Shown in pieces: positions 1-8,999 of a stretch of 64,000 bases of DNA. Origin of the DNA: Candidatus Thiodiazotropha sp. LNASS1. GTDB taxonomy: Bacteria > Pseudomonadota > Gammaproteobacteria > Chromatiales > Chromatiaceae. Each line of letters begins with the position of its first letter. The stretch's first letter is position 1. The stretch covers positions 682,001 through 746,000 of the forward strand of contig NZ_OZ156465.1 in NCBI RefSeq assembly GCF_964212655.1. The letters run 5' to 3'. Under the pieces are notes generated by a model. That model saw nothing but the letters and a program-made list of their open reading frames with translations. It ran no database searches and had not been told where the DNA came from. Both the position numbers and the translations under genes were made by a program.

Positions 1-2
1 AT

Positions 3-1133
3 AATTTCCCGGAGGTGCGTGGCCGGGTCAAGGCGATGTGGATGGGACCTTCCGAAACCGGCCTGTATGAAGTGCGGATATCCGGAACTGACGCAGAGTC
101 TTTGATGGATCTGGCAGAGCTTGTCCAGGCGGGCTTAAGCGCGATTCCGGGAACCATCGATGTATTCCAGAACTGGGAAAATCCCCAGATTAAGTTCCAT
201 GTCAAGGTCGACCAGTCCCGCGCCCGCCGCGTGGGCGTAACCTCCACAGATATTGCCGTGGCTTTGAATAACTTCATGGATGGTGTCGTACTGACCGAAT
301 ACCGGGAGGGGGACACGATTATTCCCATTGTTGCCCGAGGCAAGGATGAAGAGCGCGCGTTGGTCAGCAATATCTGGGAACTCGCTGTTTTCTCCTCATC
401 CACCGGCAACAGTGTGGCACTGGGACAGGTGGCGGAATTGGAGGGGCTGGGAGAGTACAGCCGGATAAAGCGCCGTAACCAGGTGCGCACGATTACTGTG
501 CAGGCCAAACACCCACATTTAAAAGCGGATCAGATCCATAAGCGTATGTTACCGGTTCTCGAATCCCTGCAGTCTTCAATGCCTCCAGGGTACTTCATTG
601 AGTTGGGTGGCGAGCTGGAGGGCTCATCTGAGGCGCAGGGACATCTGGCGACTTGGATGCCGTTGGCGTTTGCCCTTATTTTTGCCTTGATCGTATGGCA
701 GTTCAACTCAATCAGGCGGGCCGCGGTCATTATGCTCACGATTCCTCTCATCATTGTGGGTGCCACCATCGGTCTGCTCACCATGCAGGCCGTGTTTGGA
801 TTTATGACCATTCTCGGTCTGTTGGCACTGGCAGGAATCATTATCAACAATGGCATCGTCATGATCGACAGGATTGAGGAAGAGCGGCTGATTGGGACAC
901 CCCCCTATGAGGCTGTCGTACGTTCAGCCCTGTCCCGACTTCGCCCCATCCTGTTATCGGTCTTCACGACAGTGCTTGGCTTGCTACCTTTGATCGTATA
1001 TCGGGATATTCTCTTCTACGGCATGGCCTCAATGATGGTTTTTGCGCTAATGGTGGGCACGGTTCTCACACTCGGTGTGGTGCCTCTCCTGTACACCCTA
1101 TTTATGAAGGTGAAGATCCCACATGCGGTCTGA
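3..1133 (+). CDS. RND-family efflux permease, C-terminal part (5' end outside window)
   Basis: The reading frame is open to the left edge, so the true start lies upstream; the GTG at 15 is only an internal codon. What remains is the last ~375 residues of a ~1000-residue inner-membrane RND transporter, a proton-driven pump working with a periplasmic adaptor and an outer-membrane channel. Visible are a periplasmic porter subdomain (about residues 15-190), then five to six hydrophobic helices beginning at the LATWMPLAFALIFALIVW stretch. The NNGIVMIDRIEE stretch is the family's conserved helix with charged residues, and the LRPILLSVFTTVLGLLPL stretch is also typical. Whether it exports drugs or metals cannot be told from this half. 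It converges on the peroxidase gene with ~60 bp between them. Confidence 0.88.
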   Translation, partial: NFPEVRGRVKAMWMGPSETGLYEVRISGTDAESLMDLAELVQAGLSAIPGTIDVFQNWENPQIKFHVKVDQSRARRVGVTSTDIAVALNNFMDGVVLTEYREGDTIIPIVARGKDEERALVSNIWELAVFSSSTGNSVALGQVAELEGLGEYSRIKRRNQVRTITVQAKHPHLKADQIHKRMLPVLESLQSSMPPGYFIELGGELEGSSEAQGHLATWMPLAFALIFALIVWQFNSIRRAAVIMLTIPLIIVGATIGLLTMQAVFGFMTILGLLALAGIIINNGIVMIDRIEEERLIGTPPYEAVVRSALSRLRPILLSVFTTVLGLLPLIVYRDILFYGMASMMVFALMVGTVLTLGVVPLLYTLFMKVKIPHAV

Positions 1134-1194
1134 TCGAGCGGGTTTTTCGGATTTATGAGACATAACCGATGAGCTTGTGCCCGATCGCTTCGGT

Positions 1195-2193
1195 CTAGTT
1201 CTCAGACTGCCCGTTTTTGAATTCCTTTCCTGTCAGGGTGGCAAGAAAGGCTGCGATATCGGCAATCTCATCCTCTTTGAGCTCGATATCCAACTGGATG
1301 CTTCCCATGGTACGGATGACATCCTCCAGGATTTTACCGGAACCGTCATGAAACCAGGGACCGGTGATCGCCACATTGCGCAGTGATGCAACCTTGAACA
1401 TCATCTCATCCGCTTCGTCTCCGGTCACACGGTGCCGTCCCTTATCCTCTGTATTGTGGAAGTCTTTGTAGACACCCAGTTTCTCGATCAGTGTGCCACC
1501 CAGCATGGGACCATCGTGGCATCGAATGCAGTTATGTCGGATGAATCTGGTAAGCCCCGACTGTTCCTGCGTCGTCAGTGCCGATTTATCTCCGCGCATG
1601 AAATCGTCGAAGCGGGATTCACTGCGCAGGGTGCGTTCGAAAGCGGCGATGGCCTCTGCCAGATTGGCATAGGAGAGGGGAGGGGTGTCGTCCGGATATG
1701 CCTTGGCGAAGGCTTCGACATACTCTGGTATCGCGCCGAGTTTCTTCACCACGCTCTCTTCATCGGGCATGCCCATCTCGATCGGATTCAGTATCGGCTG
1801 GCGTGCCTGATCGGCCAGGTCCGCCGCGCGGCCATCCCAGAACTGTGAACTTTGCCACCCGGCGTTCAATACGGTGGGGGTGTTGCGGTTTCCGAGTTCC
1901 CCGCGGGCTCCCGGCGAAGTGGGGAGGTTGTCCATGCCGCCCCTGCCGTCCCCAAGCGGATGACAGCTCGCACAGGACTGGGTGTCATTGATGGAGAGGC
2001 GGGTGTCGAAATAGAGCTGCTTTCCCAGTTCGATGCGTGCCGGCGTGTCGTTTTCGCTACCGGGCATGGTCTGGGGCAATGCTTCGAAGTAGCGGTTGGC
2101 CTTCCTGATGAGGCGATCGGTTTTATCCGCCTGCACGCCGGTGCCGAACAGGAACAGAAACGATACAACAATTAGACTGACCTTTTGATTCAT
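1195..2193 (-). CDS. Diheme cytochrome c peroxidase (CCP/MauG family)
   Basis: Periplasmic diheme enzyme predicted to reduce H2O2 with electrons from small c-type cytochromes. A Sec signal peptide (KVSLIVVSFLFLFGTGVQA) is followed by two heme c motifs, CASCH in the N-terminal third and CIRCH about 150 residues later, and by the family stretches FWDGRA, NPIEMGM and AFERTL. At 332 residues it has normal length. I chose the ATG of MNQKVSL at 2193 because the upstream in-frame ATG at 2208 overlaps the preceding gene and only adds residues before the signal peptide. It is last in a minus-strand series running nirS, NirT-like fusion, cupredoxin, triheme cytochrome, peroxidase, which suggests it protects against peroxide at oxic-anoxic transitions or accepts electrons from the same carriers. 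Confidence 0.88.
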   Translation of the reverse strand: MNQKVSLIVVSFLFLFGTGVQADKTDRLIRKANRYFEALPQTMPGSENDTPARIELGKQLYFDTRLSINDTQSCASCHPLGDGRGGMDNLPTSPGARGELGNRNTPTVLNAGWQSSQFWDGRAADLADQARQPILNPIEMGMPDEESVVKKLGAIPEYVEAFAKAYPDDTPPLSYANLAEAIAAFERTLRSESRFDDFMRGDKSALTTQEQSGLTRFIRHNCIRCHDGPMLGGTLIEKLGVYKDFHNTEDKGRHRVTGDEADEMMFKVASLRNVAITGPWFHDGSGKILEDVIRTMGSIQLDIELKEDEIADIAAFLATLTGKEFKNGQSEN

Positions 2194-2204
2194 TTCGATT
2201 CCCA

Positions 2205-3050
2205 TCAATCAAATAGAAAGGATCGGGTATCGCCTAATGTACGGTGTACCCCATGGCATCTTGCGCAGATGATCACGGCAGCCTCGCCCAGCTTTTTACC
2301 TGTCGATTTCGGCTGTTGCCGGGTCAGCGCCTCATCCAGTTCATCGAGCGTACGGGAGCTGGCGTCGCCAAGTATCCGCAGGCGGGGTAGTTCATCTTTG
2401 TGACAGGACCCGCAGCTCTCACCCAATCGATACAGTTGCCCCCTGAGCTGTTGGGAGGCCTTCGCCGCACGCGCCCATTGTTTGTCTTCACTGGCGATCT
2501 TGATGCGGTTGACCGTCCGGGACAAGGCATCCATGTGAGTGCCGTAGTCCTTCAAGATGCCCTGTTCGTCAGCAATCTGGATGTGGCTGAAATCCGGCGA
2601 GCGGTATCGCAGCGCGGCAAGGGCACGATACTCCCGGTGACAGTTTCGGCAGTTGCGCTGAAGCCGTGAAACAGCACTGGTGACGGTTTTGAAATCTCCC
2701 AACCGGGCAGCCGTTTCCAACCGTGTAGCCTCGTCGAGTTCCACCTCATCCCGCCACTCCGGCACCATATCGGGCAGCTTGCGAAAATGCTCGACGAACT
2801 TGCCGCTCCACTTCTTGGTCAGCATCAGATCCTGCTCGGCGGCATACTCGTCTATAGCCTGCAATTCACGTCTCAGGGCGAACATGGTATGAAGCCAGAC
2901 CTGTCGCTTGTTTTCAGGTTTGTACCACTGTGATAGGGAGTCGGGCAGCAGTGTGACGTTGCGTTCCTCTTGCGCGACGGATGGACTGTTCTGACTCGTC
3001 AGCAGGAGGGTGAAAATGCCGACGAGCCAGAACTGATCTCGATATCTCAT
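2205..3050 (-). CDS. Periplasmic triheme cytochrome c
   Basis: Secreted c-type cytochrome with three heme motifs: CRNCH and CGSCH, each at the end of a helical stretch of about 100 residues, and CARCH near the C-terminus. The placement of CXXCH after a helical bundle resembles cytochrome c'/c556-type domains, so this may be two such domains plus a third heme; this is inference. The likely start is the ATG at 3050 (MRYRDQFW), directly before a signal peptide; the frame stays open 30 codons upstream but those codons look non-coding. It ends 12 bp before the start of the peroxidase gene, so the two are probably co-transcribed. The electron partner is unknown; context suggests NirS or the peroxidase. 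Confidence 0.75.
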   Translation of the reverse strand: MRYRDQFWLVGIFTLLLTSQNSPSVAQEERNVTLLPDSLSQWYKPENKRQVWLHTMFALRRELQAIDEYAAEQDLMLTKKWSGKFVEHFRKLPDMVPEWRDEVELDEATRLETAARLGDFKTVTSAVSRLQRNCRNCHREYRALAALRYRSPDFSHIQIADEQGILKDYGTHMDALSRTVNRIKIASEDKQWARAAKASQQLRGQLYRLGESCGSCHKDELPRLRILGDASSRTLDELDEALTRQQPKSTGKKLGEAAVIICARCHGVHRTLGDTRSFLFD

Positions 3051-3150
3051 TTTATCTTTGGTTTTCCAACTGGACGAAGCGGTTGATCGTGTAAAGTATT
3101 TGGGGCTGGCGTGAAATGGTGCTCTCTGGCAGACAAACACGGATATCTGA

Positions 3151-3483
3151 CTATTCTACAACGTGTACGACACCCTTCATCTGGTGACTTTCATGGTGAG
3201 GTTCACAGATATAGTGGTAGCTACCCGGTTTATCGAAAGTGCGTTCCCTGATATCGCCGGGGAAGAAGTAATCGCCGGGCTCCTCACCAAGCACCTCAAA
3301 CCAGGCACTGTGATACTGGCGTTTCTCGTGGTTTTCCCAGCGCACGGTGGTACCGACCTTGACGGTGATCTCCTCCGGCTGGAATTTATAGTCTTTCGCA
3401 ATGACCGTGACCGTCTCTCCGGCCAAGGTGTATGGCGCAACAAACAGCCCCAACAGCAACAGGATTATGTTAGCTCGAAACAT
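3151..3483 (-). CDS. Small periplasmic cupredoxin (plastocyanin/pseudoazurin-like)
   Basis: A 110-residue secreted blue-copper protein. Residues 1-21 form a signal peptide ending in TLAG. Copper ligands are visible as His58 (QYHSAWF) and the C-terminal loop YICEPHHESHQMKG, giving Cys, His and Met in the usual type 1 arrangement. Such proteins shuttle single electrons in the periplasm; placed between the NirT-like fusion and the triheme cytochrome in the nirS operon, it is a good candidate donor for cytochrome cd1 or NosZ, as pseudoazurin is elsewhere. The partner is inferred, not shown. Confidence 0.85.
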   Translation of the reverse strand: MFRANIILLLLGLFVAPYTLAGETVTVIAKDYKFQPEEITVKVGTTVRWENHEKRQYHSAWFEVLGEEPGDYFFPGDIRERTFDKPGSYHYICEPHHESHQMKGVVHVVE

Positions 3484-3543
3484 AATGGTTACCTCTGTTC
3501 GTCATCTGCCGTTCCCGTTCCTTTGGTGCGGAGAACTCTGCGG

Positions 3544-6330
3544 TTACTGCGCCACGGCGTTGATCTCCGCATCCGGGTTATCCAGCCCCAGTTTATAGCC
3601 GAGTGAGACATGATGGAAGCGGCTGTCGGTATAGTCATCGTGGATCGCAAATCCGAAATTGTAGACTGTCCCCTTTTCGATGTTAACATCGTCGGATAGT
3701 TCAGATTTCAGCTTGCGCTTGAAAGTGGCGGTCCAATATCCCGCCTCCTCCGTGATACTCCCCTGTAACGCTTGACCTCCCGTCATGATGCGCTGTTCCA
3801 GGACATAGCCGTTCTCCACACTGCCGTTGCCGCTGCTTATCCGTATCAGATCCATGGTTTTATGGGCATCGAGTTCCGCCTGAAGGGCGGCATTGTCTTT
3901 CAACTTGTCCCAGCCGCCCAGTTTCTTACCGCGCCGGCCTTTCTCCTCGACCTTGGTGCGCGACTCCTTGATGTATTTGGTCACCCCCTGGCTGAAGTCG
4001 AGTGACAGACCTGAGGCTGCCGGATCCTCTGGATGTCCCGGCATGGTGCGCAGGTCTTCGTGGCAGGTGCCCCAACAACCGGCCTGGGAGGCGTATTCCA
4101 CCTCATCGGTTGCCAGCATGAACGCCAGTTTCACCTGATTGTCGGGGTCCATCTTGCCGCCATCCACGAAAGGGACGGGAACATGCTCGGTGCCTTCCCA
4201 CTGGAAACGCAGATAGAGATTCTCACCGTCGTGGGTGGCCTGGACCGTCACCGGGATTGCCGCGCGCTTGCCTTCTGGCGGTGTCGGTTCGGCCTTCTGA
4301 CCGGTAACCATCTTCTCGCCCATATCGGCAGTCTCTTTGTCGTGACAGACTGTGCAGCGATCACCGGCGCGGAAAGGTCTGGCGCCACCGTGGTACTTAC
4401 CTACCAGGGTCCACTCCATCGAGGTCTGACCGGGATAGAAGAGGGTAATCTGGCGCTCTCCCGTTTTTGACCAGTCCACACCGCTGTCCACTTCATCCCC
4501 GGCGGAAGCCGTTGCCTTTTGCGGTGTCGCTGCGGCGACAGCTGCGGTGACCTTGGCTTTTACCGCATTGAGTTCGGCCTGGTCGTTGTCCAGCGCCAGC
4601 TTGTAACCGAGTGAAACGTGGTGAAAACGTGCGTCGGTATAGTCGTCATGGATGGCGAAGCCAAAGTTGTAAACAGTACCGGGCTCAAGGGAGATATTGC
4701 CCGTACCCGTGGATTTAAGGGGGCGTTTGACTTCAACGGTCCAGAGACCCGCTTCCAGCCAGCCTTGGGCATCGATTTTGCTGCCGTCGTCCATGATGCG
4801 TTGCTCAAGCACGTAGCCGTTTTCTGTTTTACCGTTGCTGTTCCAGCGCACCAGGTCCATGTACTTGTGCGCATCCCGCTCCGCCTGGATGGCGGCATCG
4901 TCCTTCAGCTTATCCCAACCGCCGAGTTTCTTACCCCGGCGCCCTTTTTCCTCGACCTTGGTGCGTGACTCCTTGATATATTTCGTCACACCGTTGGAGA
5001 GATCCAGGTTGAGACCGGCGGCAGCGGCATCTTCGGGGTGTCCGGGCATGGTTCTCAGGTCTTCGTGGCAGGTACCCCAGCAACCGGCCTGGGAGGCGTA
5101 TTCCACCTCATCGGTCGCCAGCATCAGGGCCAGTTTGACCTGGTTGTCCGGATCCATCTTGCCACCGTCCACGAAGGGGACCGGGACATGTTCCGTGTCT
5201 TCCCACTGGAAACGCAAATAGAGATTCTCATCATCATGGGCGGCCTGGACGGTTACGGGGATCGACCCTCGCTTGCCAACGGGTGGTGTGGGTTCCGCTT
5301 TCTGCCCGGTAACCATCTTCTCGCCCATGTCGGCAGCCTCTTTATCGTGACAGACTGTGCAGCGATCACCGGCGCGGAAAGGTCTGGCGCCACCGTGATA
5401 CTTACCCACCAGGGTCCACTCCATGGAGGTCTGACCGGGATAGAAGAGGGTGATCAGACGTTCCGGAGAACCGCTCCAATCGACACCGAAACCGCGAGTG
5501 GCAACGGCAGGTACTGTAGTGTCATCTGTCTGATTCGATTTGACCGCGGCAATTGCCCGGGCAACAGCGGCATCGATCTTTTTCTGTGCAGCCAATGCCT
5601 GCGCCTTACGGCGTTCACGCTCTTTCTGGGCCTCCTCCTGGCGGGCTTTTTCCGCCTCGGCCTCAGCCGCTTCGGCACTTGCGAGACCTGCTTTGAACGA
5701 TTCCGGTATCTCGAATTTATAGGCTTCGACAGGTTTTGCCCACTCCTCCAACTCCTCTTCGCTGATCTCTTTATGGACTGGCTTGTGGGCGATACCTTTA
5801 TGGCAATCGATACAGGTGTTGCCTTTCTCCATGGCGAAGACGTGTTGGTTGCGGGCACGCGGTTTCTGCTTTTCGGGATTCATCGTGTCCCAATCGTGGC
5901 AGTTGCGGCACTCTCTCGAATCCGTCTCCTTCATCGCCTGCCAGACCCGCCGTGCCATGGTCAGCCGATGAGCTTCAAACTTTTCAGGGGTATCCACAGT
6001 CCCCATGATTTTGTGCCAGATTTCATTACTGGCCTTTATCTTTCTAACGATTTTGTGCACCCAGGGACGGGGGACATGGCAATCCGGACAGCTCGCGCCC
6101 ACGCCACTGCGGTTACCGTCGTGTGCCGTTCCCTTGAACTCGGCATAGACATTCTCCTCCATCTCATGGCAGGAGATACAAAATTCCATGGTATTGGTGG
6201 CTTCCATCACGGTATTGAAACCGCCCCAGAGCACCACACCGATGATCATGAACAGGACAGCACCACCCAGGGTCGCGCCAAAGGCGACTTTACGTGAAAG
6301 CAGGCTTTTGAATAAAGAGTGCTGATGCAT
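3544..6330 (-). CDS. NapC/NirT-type tetraheme cytochrome fused to two ethylbenzene-dehydrogenase-like heme domains
   Basis: A 928-residue membrane-anchored multiheme protein. Residues 1-200 are a NapC/NirT module: one membrane helix (about 17-37) and heme motifs CISCH (51), CPDCH (81), CRNCH (141) and CIDCH (173); this family oxidises quinol and passes electrons to periplasmic reductases. Residues 215-265 are an Ala/Glu/Lys-rich coiled coil. Two tandem copies of a ~335-residue domain follow (from about 282 and 617), each opening with GVDWS, carrying CTVCH (324, 659) and then CWGTCH (417, 752), a CX3CH spacing. The domain resembles the cytochrome c-552/DMSO reductase-like heme-binding (EB_dh) family. 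Lying just downstream of nirS, it probably feeds that enzyme from the quinone pool. Normal NirT is about 200 residues, so this is a large fusion. Confidence 0.85.
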   Translation of the reverse strand: MHQHSLFKSLLSRKVAFGATLGGAVLFMIIGVVLWGGFNTVMEATNTMEFCISCHEMEENVYAEFKGTAHDGNRSGVGASCPDCHVPRPWVHKIVRKIKASNEIWHKIMGTVDTPEKFEAHRLTMARRVWQAMKETDSRECRNCHDWDTMNPEKQKPRARNQHVFAMEKGNTCIDCHKGIAHKPVHKEISEEELEEWAKPVEAYKFEIPESFKAGLASAEAAEAEAEKARQEEAQKERERRKAQALAAQKKIDAAVARAIAAVKSNQTDDTTVPAVATRGFGVDWSGSPERLITLFYPGQTSMEWTLVGKYHGGARPFRAGDRCTVCHDKEAADMGEKMVTGQKAEPTPPVGKRGSIPVTVQAAHDDENLYLRFQWEDTEHVPVPFVDGGKMDPDNQVKLALMLATDEVEYASQAGCWGTCHEDLRTMPGHPEDAAAAGLNLDLSNGVTKYIKESRTKVEEKGRRGKKLGGWDKLKDDAAIQAERDAHKYMDLVRWNSNGKTENGYVLEQRIMDDGSKIDAQGWLEAGLWTVEVKRPLKSTGTGNISLEPGTVYNFGFAIHDDYTDARFHHVSLGYKLALDNDQAELNAVKAKVTAAVAAATPQKATASAGDEVDSGVDWSKTGERQITLFYPGQTSMEWTLVGKYHGGARPFRAGDRCTVCHDKETADMGEKMVTGQKAEPTPPEGKRAAIPVTVQATHDGENLYLRFQWEGTEHVPVPFVDGGKMDPDNQVKLAFMLATDEVEYASQAGCWGTCHEDLRTMPGHPEDPAASGLSLDFSQGVTKYIKESRTKVEEKGRRGKKLGGWDKLKDNAALQAELDAHKTMDLIRISSGNGSVENGYVLEQRIMTGGQALQGSITEEAGYWTATFKRKLKSELSDDVNIEKGTVYNFGFAIHDDYTDSRFHHVSLGYKLGLDNPDAEINAVAQ
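3547..5487 (-). repeat. Tandem duplication inside the NirT fusion gene (period 1005 bp)
   Basis: Two direct copies of a heme-domain segment, offset by exactly 1005 bp (335 codons): the string ccggt aaccatcttctc occurs at 4301 and again at 5306. The stretches around both heme motifs are nearly identical at nucleotide level, with differences mostly at third positions. The duplication is in frame and both copies keep all cysteines and histidines, so both are probably functional. Confidence 0.9.
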
Positions 6331-6413
6331 CGCTTTCCCCGTTCAGGTCACAATGGTCAGGTGACACACCACTATTGGAGATTGTGTGGTGCAGGTGTTG
6401 GTGTATGCCAGGC

Positions 6414-6438
6414 GGACACGAGGCTAAGCCTCGTGTCC
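6414..6438. other. Perfect 11-bp hairpin between nirS and the NirT fusion gene
   Basis: GGACACGAGGC, a 3-base loop, and its exact complement GCCTCGTGTCC. No T-run follows on either strand, so it is not a standard intrinsic terminator. In the ~146-bp nirS/NirT gap it could be an mRNA-stabilising or processing stem that sets different levels of nirS and the downstream genes. Confidence 0.6.
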
Positions 6439-6476
6439 ACCCAGTCTTCAGTTACGTGCGTGTAACCTTGCGGTCA

Positions 6477-8126
6477 TCAAGTGACGTGATTGACCCGGTT
6501 GTGCACGTTGAACTTACCGGTCGGTGCGAACAGACCTTTAACACGGGCCTTCTCTTCGAGTGTCTTGGCATCGAAGATGATGATCTCACCATTCGGTTCC
6601 TTGCTGTCCTTACGATTCCAGACAGAGGTCCAGACCTCAGAACCATCGTTGTTGAACTCGATATGGACAGCGGCATAGCCGGCCTTTTCGGTCAGGCGGA
6701 TAGTTTTGACGATCTCGCGGGTCTCCTTGGAGATGACCTGTATGGACTGCTGGACTTCGGGCTCGGGATGCTTGGTCTGATCCGCCCAGACATAGTCACT
6801 CTTCGGATGGGTGCGGATAAAGACGCCTGGACCGTCGGTTTCAGTCTCATAGCAGACCTTCCATGCCTGATCGGCATGACCTTTCGGATCGTTACCCCAG
6901 GCAGTGACCTTGCCGACACCAAGATGCACGGTGCCACCGACAGGACCACACTTCGGATCGACCCAGTTGGCGCCCGGACCGGGATGCGGCAGCTTGTCAA
7001 CGTCAATCAGCTTGGTGAGCTTCTGGGTTTCGGTGTCTACAACAACCATCTTGTTGGAAGCGTTTGCCGCGATCTGGAAGTAACGGCCTGTTGGATCGTA
7101 GAAACCGTCATGCAGGAACTTGGCGGTATCCATCTTGGTGATCTTCAGGTTGTCGATGTCGCTGTAGTCGACCTGCCACATCTGACCCAGCTCCTTCATG
7201 GAGACCAGCCAGCTGGGGTGGTTGGGCGTATCGTAGATAGCCGCCACACGGGACTCGTTGACATACTCGCCGTCCACATTCACACCGCGGGCGGAGACCA
7301 CTTTCAATGGTTCCATGGTCATGGCGTCAGCAATGACGAAGTGGGGTGGCCAGTAGCCCCCGCCAACCACATACTTGCCATCGCCGGATACCGCCACGTC
7401 ACGAGCGTCATAAGCGATCTGAACTTCGGCAACCTTCATCTTGTCAGGTGTCTGCCACAGATCGATCTTGGTCAGCTTGCCGTCACGGCCCTGGGTGTAC
7501 CAGAAGCGGCCGGGATTTTTGGCATGCAGGGTGTTGTGATGCTCGGCGGCTTTCAGTACATGTACCGCATAGCCGGTGGGTACGTGAGCGACCACCTCTT
7601 TTTTGTCACCGTCGATAACCGCTACCTTACCCACATCGCGTTCGATGACGAGGAAGAAGTTTTCCCAGTTACGTCCATGCATAGGCTTGGTGGGATAATC
7701 CTTGGGTTCAACAAAAACCTTGTGACGCTCTTTCATCAATGCCAGGGACATCTCAGGTGGAATGGGTGCTTCCATCTGAATGTAGGTGGCCATCTTCTTG
7801 ATCTCATCTTTTGTCATGATATCGTCGAAGTTGTTCATGCCGCCTTCAGTACCGAAACTGATGATTTTTTCGAGACGCTCTTGTCCCAGCTTCTGGGTCT
7901 CCTTCGGCTCCAGATTCTTACCGGTCGCGCCTTTACGCAGGGTGCCATGGCAACCTGCGCAACGCTGGAAGTAGGTAGTCTTGGATGCTTCGAAGTCTGC
8001 TTCGCTGAGAGTTGGCGTGGCTGCTTGGGCGGATAACCCTAAGCCACTGATGGATATGCCGATTGCCATTGATAGTGCACTTGCGTTTAAAATAGAGTGT
8101 GCGCCTGGCCGGGAACTTTTGATCAT
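6477..8126 (-). CDS. nirS: Cytochrome cd1 nitrite reductase (NO-forming)
   Basis: Periplasmic enzyme that reduces nitrite to nitric oxide, the defining step of denitrification. After a Sec signal peptide ending near AQA, the heme c domain carries CAGCH (residues 56-60). The remainder is the eight-bladed propeller that holds heme d1, with the family stretches HGRNWENFFLVIERD, VHVLKAAEHHNTLHA, HDGFYDPTGRYF and the C-terminal FNVHNRVNH. The start at 8126 (MIKSSRPG) has a GGAGG sequence nine bases upstream; an in-frame ATG 11 codons earlier lacks one. Total 549 residues, normal for the family. A palindromic FNR/DNR-type site lies 67-80 bp upstream of the start. No heme d1 biosynthesis genes (nirF, nirJ, nirE and relatives) are in the window. 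Confidence 0.98.
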   Translation of the reverse strand: MIKSSRPGAHSILNASALSMAIGISISGLGLSAQAATPTLSEADFEASKTTYFQRCAGCHGTLRKGATGKNLEPKETQKLGQERLEKIISFGTEGGMNNFDDIMTKDEIKKMATYIQMEAPIPPEMSLALMKERHKVFVEPKDYPTKPMHGRNWENFFLVIERDVGKVAVIDGDKKEVVAHVPTGYAVHVLKAAEHHNTLHAKNPGRFWYTQGRDGKLTKIDLWQTPDKMKVAEVQIAYDARDVAVSGDGKYVVGGGYWPPHFVIADAMTMEPLKVVSARGVNVDGEYVNESRVAAIYDTPNHPSWLVSMKELGQMWQVDYSDIDNLKITKMDTAKFLHDGFYDPTGRYFQIAANASNKMVVVDTETQKLTKLIDVDKLPHPGPGANWVDPKCGPVGGTVHLGVGKVTAWGNDPKGHADQAWKVCYETETDGPGVFIRTHPKSDYVWADQTKHPEPEVQQSIQVISKETREIVKTIRLTEKAGYAAVHIEFNNDGSEVWTSVWNRKDSKEPNGEIIIFDAKTLEEKARVKGLFAPTGKFNVHNRVNHVT

Positions 8127-8192
8127 TGGAGAAATCCTCCCTTCTTGTCGATTACGCAAGACAGATTAAGCGCCCGGTCGGGCGTACTCACC

Positions 8193-8206
8193 TTGACAAA
8201 TGTCAA
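8193..8206. promoter_or_regulatory. FNR/DNR-type operator upstream of nirS
   Basis: TTGACAAATGTCAA, a symmetric TTGAC-N4-GTCAA site in the nirS leader. CRP/FNR-family regulators of denitrification (DNR, NNR) recognise TTGA[C/T]-N4-[A/G]TCAA. One of eleven such sites in the window. Confidence 0.85.
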
Positions 8207-8266
8207 ATCAAAAAATGTCCATTTCTCCGATAGTCTGATTCACGGTTCTGGAAGTGTGAACTCGAA

Positions 8267-8280
8267 TTGATACGGATCAA
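8267..8280. promoter_or_regulatory. FNR/DNR-type operator upstream of the bacteriohemerythrin gene
   Basis: TTGATACGGATCAA, a perfect TTGAT-N4-ATCAA palindrome about 100 bp upstream of the ATG at 8378 and in the nirS-divergent intergenic region. Because it falls inside the longest open frame of the next gene, it supports the later start for that gene. Confidence 0.85.
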
Positions 8281-8377
8281 GGCTAAAAGGAACCTGAGTG
8301 AGATGATCCCGACAGGCGGGGTGTGCCTGCTCAAGAACACCGCTTTTCCGTTAGACAATCCTTTGGGGATATCCATT

Positions 8378-8944
8378 ATGCGTAAGAGCTTAAAGACCTT
8401 TGGCCTCTCCCTCTTCATTGTGCTGGCCTTTCTGGTTATCGGTATCGGCTTTCTGTTCGGTATCGACAATCCGGTCCCCTGGATCATGATCGCCGTACTC
8501 TTGGCTTTACCGGTTATCCACAAAAAAATGACATCCCGCGATTTCGTCTCCTGGGACGACAACTTGAGCGTAGGGATTCAGGCGATAGATGACGATCATC
8601 AAAAGCTCTTGACACTCATCAACAATCTGCAGACGGCGGTGCTCTATCCCACTGGTGAGTCCTTTGAACGCCAGGCGTTGAGTGACCTGGTCGACTACAC
8701 TAAATACCACTTTGCGCGTGAAGAGAAACTGATGAGTGAAAACGGATATCCGGAATACGAGGACCACAAGAAGCAGCATGAAGAGATGATTGCCAAGGTG
8801 TCCCGCTTTTTGGACTCCTATGAAAAGGACCGCGAATCCACTATCGATGAACTGAACAGCTTCCTCAAGAGCTGGTTGATCGACCATATTGCAGGAACCG
8901 ACCAGAAATACAGTGAGTTTCTTAGAGAGAAGGGTATTCGATAA
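8378..8944 (+). CDS. Membrane-anchored bacteriohemerythrin
   Basis: A 188-residue protein with two N-terminal membrane helices (FGLSLFIVLAFLVIGIGFLF and WIMIAVLLALPVI) followed by a hemerythrin domain that binds O2 or NO at a di-iron site. The usual ligand pattern is visible: His in DDDHQKL, His/Glu in KYHFAREEKLM, two His in DHKKQHEEM, and His/Asp in LIDHIAGTD. The domain begins with the typical WDDNLSVGIQAIDDDHQ. The ATG at 8378 has GGGGAT upstream; the frame is open further 5' but that region holds the operator. Divergent from nirS, with an operator for each. Likely NO or O2 buffering or sensing at the membrane during denitrification; the role is inferred. Confidence 0.9.
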   Translation: MRKSLKTFGLSLFIVLAFLVIGIGFLFGIDNPVPWIMIAVLLALPVIHKKMTSRDFVSWDDNLSVGIQAIDDDHQKLLTLINNLQTAVLYPTGESFERQALSDLVDYTKYHFAREEKLMSENGYPEYEDHKKQHEEMIAKVSRFLDSYEKDRESTIDELNSFLKSWLIDHIAGTDQKYSEFLREKGIR

Positions 8945-8999
8945 TCAGGTTGAACTTGTGCCCGGTATACTCAATACATATACGGCCGGTTTTTAATCT

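Noticed and set aside
5038-6297. 419-codon open frame antisense to the NirT fusion gene
   Set aside because: Overlaps the heme-motif region of the real gene on the other strand; repetition of its sequence follows from the gene's duplication.
6414-6438. Hairpin after nirS as an intrinsic terminator
   Set aside because: The stem is perfect but no T-run follows in either direction; recorded as a processing or stability stem instead.
6375-8036. 553-codon open frame antisense to nirS
   Set aside because: nirS on the opposite strand has full family motifs and a ribosome site; the antisense product has no recognisable domain.
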